Shown piece after piece: positions 59,537-64,000 of a stretch of DNA of 64,000 bases (the first letter of the stretch is position 1; each line of letters starts with the position of its first letter). The notes under the pieces were generated by a model. It saw nothing but the letters and a program-made list of their open reading frames with translations, searched no databases and was not told where the DNA came from. Made by a program: the position numbers and the translations under genes. Location: positions 34,258 to 98,257 of the forward strand of contig CAZTFS010000001.1 of assembly GCA_964613045.1 (NCBI GenBank), given 5' to 3'. Source of the DNA: UBA1081 sp964613045. Its GTDB lineage: Bacteria > Bacillota > Clostridia > Oscillospirales > Acutalibacteraceae.

Positions 59537-60505
59537 ATGATGCAACCCCTTATATCTGTGATAGTACCCATATATAATGTTGAGAATTATCTGGCAAAAT
59601 GTATTGAGTCTCTCACCAATCAAACCTATAAAAACATCGAAATTCTGCTCATTGATGACGGTGCAAAAGATTCAAGCGGTGCTATATGCGATAAATACGC
59701 TGAAAATGATGCAAGAATCAAAGTCTTTCACAAGACAAATGCAGGCGTTGCAGAAGCAAGAAACACCGGATTGCAATATATGACAGGAGAATATTTCTGT
59801 TTCGTTGACGGGGATGATTTTGTCCATGATGAATATGTACAGACACTGTATTCACTAATATGCGAATACAGTGCGGATATAGCAATGTGCGGATATGTTT
59901 TCAAATGGAATGACGGAAGAGAAAAGAAAACTCGAAACACAGAATACTCTGATAATCATATTTTTACAGACAGTGGATGCAATGCGTTATGCAAAATGCT
60001 TCATTCTGATGTATATGCACCTGCATGTTGGGGAAAATTGTTCAACGCAAAAAAAATCAAGTTCAGTTTCGATCATTATTCCATAGGTGAAGATATGCTG
60101 GCAAGTGTCAATTATTTTCAGCAGGCTGAAAAGGTGGTAATGTCAAACAAGACTCTCTACTACTATATTCAGAACGATGAAAGCGTAATGCACTCTGTAA
60201 ATCCCGACAAAATATTTGATATGGTCATAACAGGTGATGAAATGCTGAAACTTATACCTGATGATATAAAATTGCAGTCTGCCGCATCGTACTATATTAT
60301 TGAAAAGAATCTGATGACACTGATGAAATTATACGGACTTGAGGGACAGGAAGAAAGAATTAAACACATAAAATTAAACATAAAAAAGCACAGAAGATCG
60401 GTAATTTCAGACAGCAAAGCGAAAATGCGTACAAGAATCGCTTGCTTGATCTCATACTTCGGCATTAAGACACTGTATACAATCAAAAAACTCACATCAA
60501 AATAA
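59537..60505 (+). CDS. Glycosyltransferase family 2
   Basis: A 322-residue GT-A fold inverting glycosyltransferase. The N-terminal domain (about 5-110) has SVIVPIYNVENYL, the nucleotide-binding LLIDDGAKDSS, NAGVAEARNTGL and the metal-binding DGDDF (DxD at about 92-94). A C-terminal helical part follows without TM helices, so it is a peripheral membrane or cytosolic enzyme using a UDP- or GDP-sugar donor. GGAGTGAT lies upstream; a second in-frame ATG directly follows the first, so the start is uncertain by one codon. It sits one base after the flippase gene and probably extends the glycan built by this cluster. Confidence 0.9.
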   Translation: MMQPLISVIVPIYNVENYLAKCIESLTNQTYKNIEILLIDDGAKDSSGAICDKYAENDARIKVFHKTNAGVAEARNTGLQYMTGEYFCFVDGDDFVHDEYVQTLYSLICEYSADIAMCGYVFKWNDGREKKTRNTEYSDNHIFTDSGCNALCKMLHSDVYAPACWGKLFNAKKIKFSFDHYSIGEDMLASVNYFQQAEKVVMSNKTLYYYIQNDESVMHSVNPDKIFDMVITGDEMLKLIPDDIKLQSAASYYIIEKNLMTLMKLYGLEGQEERIKHIKLNIKKHRRSVISDSKAKMRTRIACLISYFGIKTLYTIKKLTSK

Positions 60506-60534
60506 ATATTATAAAAATATCGGAGGACAGATAT

Positions 60535-61695
60535 ATGAGCCTGTCACAAATCGCATCAAAAGCATTTCATGCAGTAACTGATTTTATCCCCAGAAAAAAT
60601 ATTATTATATTTGAATCAATACCGGCATTCAACGATAACACCTACTGGTTTTTCAAGTATCTTGCAAAAAATACTCAGATTGAGAAAAAATACAAATTAG
60701 TCTGGGTCGTTCCATCAAAAGATGATTTCAGAGATGAGCTTTTCGGCAAAAAAATAACCTGTATCGTAAAGAAAACCGACGACATCAAAGAGAAAATCAG
60801 ATACGCATATTATACTCTTTTTGCAAAGTTCATAATTGATTGCAACGATTATATAAGAAAAAAGCATCCTGACCAGAAACGGTTTTTTCTCGGTCATGGA
60901 ATGCCCCTTAAAATAGTAAAAAACTATGATCTGCAAAAAGGTGAGGTTGATATAAACACGATCACATCCTATCATTTCAACCGTCATTTTTATGATATCG
61001 GTGATACCGATGAAAATATGAGGAATATCGGCTATTGCCGTACAGATGTATTAGCTGATAATGCAGGTAAGCGTAAAGGTCAATCACCTAAATATATAAT
61101 ATGGATGCCGACATACAGACAGCATAAAAATGTCAGTGATTTTGCTATCGAAAATAATTTCCCTCTCGGTCTTCCTGTTATAAAGTCACATGAGGAAATG
61201 AAAGAGATAAACGAATATCTCAGGCAGAATGATGTCGTTCTGTATCTCAGACCCCATCCTGCACAGGATATAAGCGTAATGAAAATCGAAAACATGAGCA
61301 ATATTGTTATTGCCGACAATGATTTTGTAAAAAGCAAAGGTCTTCAGCTTTATGAGTTTCTTACTCAGACAGATGCTCTTATTACGGATTATTCATCTGT
61401 ATATTACGATTATCTTATGATTGAAAGACCCATTGCACTGACAGTTGAGGATTTTGATGAATTCAACAGCAAATGGGATATGTTCTATAAAACTATCGAA
61501 GAATTCAAAGAAAATTATAAATGCCCCTATCTCTACACTATTGACGATCTGAAAAAATTTATTAAAGACGTGGCAACCGACAATGATGAATACGAAGAAG
61601 AACGAGAAAAAGCAAAAAATAAATTCTTTGACTACCCCGACAATAAAGTCTGTGAACGACTCTATAATTTTATGGTCGAGGAGTATGAACTGTAA
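60535..61695 (+). CDS. CDP-glycerol glycerophosphotransferase family protein
   Basis: A 386-residue enzyme of the TagB/TagF-type Glyphos_transf family, which adds glycerol phosphate from CDP-glycerol to glycan chains. Visible motifs are IIFES at the N-terminus, FFLGHGMPLK (about 123, conserved His), WMPTYRQ (about 185), YLRPHPAQD (about 238, conserved His) and ITDYSSVYYDY (about 280). The same final motifs occur in the C-terminal half of the next gene. It lacks TM helices and is likely membrane-peripheral. GGAGG is upstream. It suggests a phosphoglycerol- or ribitol-type polymer on the surface. Confidence 0.9.
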   Translation: MSLSQIASKAFHAVTDFIPRKNIIIFESIPAFNDNTYWFFKYLAKNTQIEKKYKLVWVVPSKDDFRDELFGKKITCIVKKTDDIKEKIRYAYYTLFAKFIIDCNDYIRKKHPDQKRFFLGHGMPLKIVKNYDLQKGEVDINTITSYHFNRHFYDIGDTDENMRNIGYCRTDVLADNAGKRKGQSPKYIIWMPTYRQHKNVSDFAIENNFPLGLPVIKSHEEMKEINEYLRQNDVVLYLRPHPAQDISVMKIENMSNIVIADNDFVKSKGLQLYEFLTQTDALITDYSSVYYDYLMIERPIALTVEDFDEFNSKWDMFYKTIEEFKENYKCPYLYTIDDLKKFIKDVATDNDEYEEEREKAKNKFFDYPDNKVCERLYNFMVEEYEL

Positions 61696-61725
61696 ACAAA
61701 TTCTGATTTACAGGAGGTAATTAAC

Positions 61726-63903
61726 ATGATAAGTGTACTCATGCCTGTATACAATGTAGAAAAATATATTGAAAAGACTCTCGAAAGCGTTAAAGCCCAG
61801 ACATATACAGATTTTGAGGTTATTATGGTTGATGACGGTTCAACAGATTCCAGCGGAAAAATATGCGACAAATGGGCTGCAGCTGATTCAAGATTTAAAG
61901 TTGTTCATACTGAAAACAGAGGTGTTTCAGCGGCCAGAAATGCTGCACTCTCCTTAGTTGAGGGGGATTATATTTATTTCATGGACAGTGATGATCTGAT
62001 ACTTCCCGAAACATTTAAAGAGTTAATGGATGCACTTATTAAAAACGATGCGGATTTTGCATCCGGCAGTATGTTTTATACGGACAATCAGGGTAATCCT
62101 ATTGATAAACTCAACAACGACTGTCCCATGAAAGATGAAGTTCTGACAAATACCGAATATCTCAGAAAACTTTGTGAGCCGGGAGCAAATTATTATTGTA
62201 CCAGCACGAACAAAATATTTAAAAAAGAGCTTTTCAACGGTATTACTTACCCTGTAGGAAAAATAAACGAAGATGAAGCAAGAATTCACGAGGTAATTTA
62301 TAAGTGTAAAAAAATCGTTACACTGAGAAAACCTTATTATAACTATATCAAACATGCAGTCAGTATTACAGGTGCTAAGTTCGGAATAAAAAATCTTGAC
62401 CGTGAAGATGCATTTATGGGCAGAATTATATTTCTCAACGAAAAGGGACTTTATGAATTGGCAAATCGGACAGCACTTGCATCGCTTGATTCCGCAATCG
62501 TTACATTCACAAAATGCATAAAAAACGGATACTATTACGGTAATACAAAAAAACGGATTCTTGATGATATTTCTTTTTTCTATAAATATGCAAAGAACTG
62601 TAAAAAACGATCTGCATTTGAAAACAAAGTCATGCTCATAGGCAGCGTTCTTGTTAACTGTCCTGCTGTTTACGCAAAATATATCACATTGACTGCAAAA
62701 ATCAGTGATATGGGAACAGTTGAAGCTCTGAAAGATGAAGTTTTTGAGTTTATTCTGAAATGTTTCTCACTTTTACCCACAAAAAACAGGATAATTTTTG
62801 AAAGCCACCCTGAAATGACCTGTAACACCTACCCTGTTTACAAATATCTTTTGGAAAAAGGTCTTAACGATAAATACGAATTTGTATGGCTGAGTGAGGA
62901 TGCTTCAAAGTATAAGAATTTCAAAGAAAAAAATGTTTCCTTCCTCAATTACTCCAAATATGAAAAATCAGCTATAGAAAAATTTAAATACATGTATTAC
63001 ATATCGACCGCCAAGGCTCTTGTATACAGCAATCAGTTTTTAGGAACCTACGGTAAGGACAGGATTTCACTCTGGCTTCAGCACGGAATGCCGCTGAAAG
63101 CCTCAAACGGAACTTACTGCATCAAAAACCGCTGTACAACCGCGTTATGTGAATCTGAGTTCTTCGCTGACAATTTCAGTTCCGATGCAAGGGTTGACAA
63201 GGATAAAATGATATTCTTAGGTTTTCCGAGGAACGACCTGCTTCTTAAAGAAAACGATTCTTTTGATAAATTCGGATTTGCTAAGTACGACAAGGTCATT
63301 TTCTGGTTGCCGACTTTCCGTCAGAGAAATGACAACGCAAAAAACAAAAAAGTCGACGGATTTGAAATGGAAAACCGCGGAACAGGTATTCCTGCAATTG
63401 AGACAGCTGAAGATATGTCGAAAGTCAACAAGTATCTTAAAGCAAACAATTGTCTGCTTGTTCTCAAGCCTCACCCTGTGCAGGATATGTCAGCAGTCAG
63501 CGAAAAAGGACTTTCCAATTTCTTTATTATCAACGATAACACGTTAAAGGAAAAGGACGTTCAGCTATATGAGCTTTTGGGCAGATGTGATGCAATGATA
63601 ACGGACTATTCATCTGTATATTACGATTATTTGCTGACGGACAAGCCAATAGGACTTACAATCGGTGACATAGACGAATATATTGCCAAGCGTGGATTTG
63701 TATACAAAAAGCCCCTTGACATTCTCAAAGGCGAATACATTTATGATACAGACGGGCTTATAACTTTCCTCGGGAATGTTATAAACAACAATGACGTTGC
63801 AAAAGAAGAACGTGCAGCAGTCAAAAATATGATACATACCATAACCGATGGTTCATCAGCACAAAAAGTCGGAGATTATATTATCAGCCAACTTGAAAAA
63901 TAA
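61726..63903 (+). CDS. Fused GT2 glycosyltransferase - glycerophosphotransferase
   Basis: A 725-residue two-domain enzyme. Residues 1-320 are a family-2 glycosyltransferase (SVLMPVYNVEKYI, VMVDDGSTDSS, NRGVSAARNAAL, DxD in FMDSDD near 87). Residues 340-720 are a CDP-glycerol glycerophosphotransferase-like domain with IIFESHPEM, LWLQHGMPLK, WLPTFRQR, VLKPHPVQD and ITDYSSVYYDYL. One polypeptide would therefore add a sugar and a phosphoglycerol (or similar) unit, as in teichoic-acid-like repeat synthesis. AGGAGGT lies upstream of the ATG. It is 30 bases after the previous gene and is the last gene before the edge repeat. Confidence 0.9.
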   Translation: MISVLMPVYNVEKYIEKTLESVKAQTYTDFEVIMVDDGSTDSSGKICDKWAAADSRFKVVHTENRGVSAARNAALSLVEGDYIYFMDSDDLILPETFKELMDALIKNDADFASGSMFYTDNQGNPIDKLNNDCPMKDEVLTNTEYLRKLCEPGANYYCTSTNKIFKKELFNGITYPVGKINEDEARIHEVIYKCKKIVTLRKPYYNYIKHAVSITGAKFGIKNLDREDAFMGRIIFLNEKGLYELANRTALASLDSAIVTFTKCIKNGYYYGNTKKRILDDISFFYKYAKNCKKRSAFENKVMLIGSVLVNCPAVYAKYITLTAKISDMGTVEALKDEVFEFILKCFSLLPTKNRIIFESHPEMTCNTYPVYKYLLEKGLNDKYEFVWLSEDASKYKNFKEKNVSFLNYSKYEKSAIEKFKYMYYISTAKALVYSNQFLGTYGKDRISLWLQHGMPLKASNGTYCIKNRCTTALCESEFFADNFSSDARVDKDKMIFLGFPRNDLLLKENDSFDKFGFAKYDKVIFWLPTFRQRNDNAKNKKVDGFEMENRGTGIPAIETAEDMSKVNKYLKANNCLLVLKPHPVQDMSAVSEKGLSNFFIINDNTLKEKDVQLYELLGRCDAMITDYSSVYYDYLLTDKPIGLTIGDIDEYIAKRGFVYKKPLDILKGEYIYDTDGLITFLGNVINNNDVAKEERAAVKNMIHTITDGSSAQKVGDYIISQLEK

Positions 63904-63932
63904 CAAAAAGATGAAACAGACCGCAAGGATAA

Positions 63933-64000
63933 CGCCGACTACCCGTAAGGAAGTATTTCTTTAAAATATGAACTTTTGGCACAATAATGCGTTAAAAATT
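63933..64000. repeat. GACTACCCGTAAGG-family element, copy 2 (cut by window end)
   Basis: CGCCGACTACCCGTAAGGAAGTATTTCTTTAAAATATGAAC continues to the last base. It is the inverted counterpart of 8370-8435 with few differences. It begins 30 bases after the last stop codon and presumably continues into the central hairpin. Confidence 0.8.

Overview
The window reads as a chromosome segment of a spore-forming, anaerobic, Ruminococcus-like member of the Clostridia (Oscillospiraceae/Ruminococcaceae type). The evidence is two secreted proteins with paired type I dockerin repeats, the sporulation genes yabP and yabQ, Gram-positive ribosome binding sites and sigma-A promoters, several carbohydrate-active enzymes (GH29, GH30, GH38), an iron-sulfur electron-transfer operon and a teichoic-acid-like glycan cluster. 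The species cannot be fixed from the sequence alone. Two runs of exactly 100 N (16374-16473 and 24315-24414) show that this is a scaffolded draft assembly.

Layout. 1-5936: an overlapping shikimate/phenylalanine operon aroB(partial)-aroA-aroC-pheA-aroE/aroK fusion-aroQ, closed by a terminator. 6030-12595: a secreted dockerin protein, a TIM-barrel isomerase, a small membrane protein and a secreted PHP phosphoesterase/GH30 pair. 12760-15985: an EamA exporter, an organophosphate-type MFS transporter and a metallophosphoesterase in one operon. 16502-20147 (minus): radical SAM/B12 protein, trmB and a GH29 fucosidase. 20232-21578: glutamate dehydrogenase, followed by an unusual array of small hairpins. 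21971-27851 (minus): a two-component system, a gap-truncated DUF4430 lipoprotein, a GH38 alpha-mannosidase and a YbaK deacylase. 28004-32297 (minus): a three-gene NuoE/NuoF/NfnB-like operon without a hydrogenase active site, best matched to an Stn-type electron-bifurcating transhydrogenase. 32483-34171: a secreted protein with a cohesin-like region, BspA-type leucine-rich repeats and a dockerin. 34513-37163: pnp and rpsO. 37491-39801: YgjV, an S1 protein, divIC, yabQ and yabP. 39949-44390: a lipoprotein, a lysoplasmalogenase-like protein, and an ECF sigma factor paired with a membrane-anchored beta-propeller protein. 44463-47562 (minus): an ABC transporter, DUF1854 and DarA operon. 47690-56523 (minus): a second YbaK protein and two heterodimeric ABC exporter pairs, the first led by a MarR regulator. 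58063-63903: a flippase and glycosyl/glycerophosphotransferase cluster.

How the genes work together. The aro operon supplies chorismate and phenylalanine. The dockerin proteins and glycosidases point to breakdown of plant or host glycans. The Stn-like complex would balance NADH, NADPH and ferredoxin during fermentation. The last cluster would build and export a phosphoglycerol- or teichoic-type surface glycan. Most operons start at a recognisable sigma-A promoter with 16-17 bp spacing, and these promoters fix several start codons.

Non-coding structure. Two families of interspersed palindromic elements occur. One is about 120-145 bp, with TTTACAA/TACATTG heptad arms, at about 16.4, 23.8, 37.4 and 48.3 kb plus a fragment at 41.6 kb. 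The other is about 180 bp with GACTACCCGTAAGG ends, at 8.3 kb and at the right edge of the window. The array at 21.8 kb, with GTGATAT spacers between short hairpins, is the most unusual non-coding feature. I found no tRNA, rRNA, CRISPR array, prophage or intact insertion sequence.
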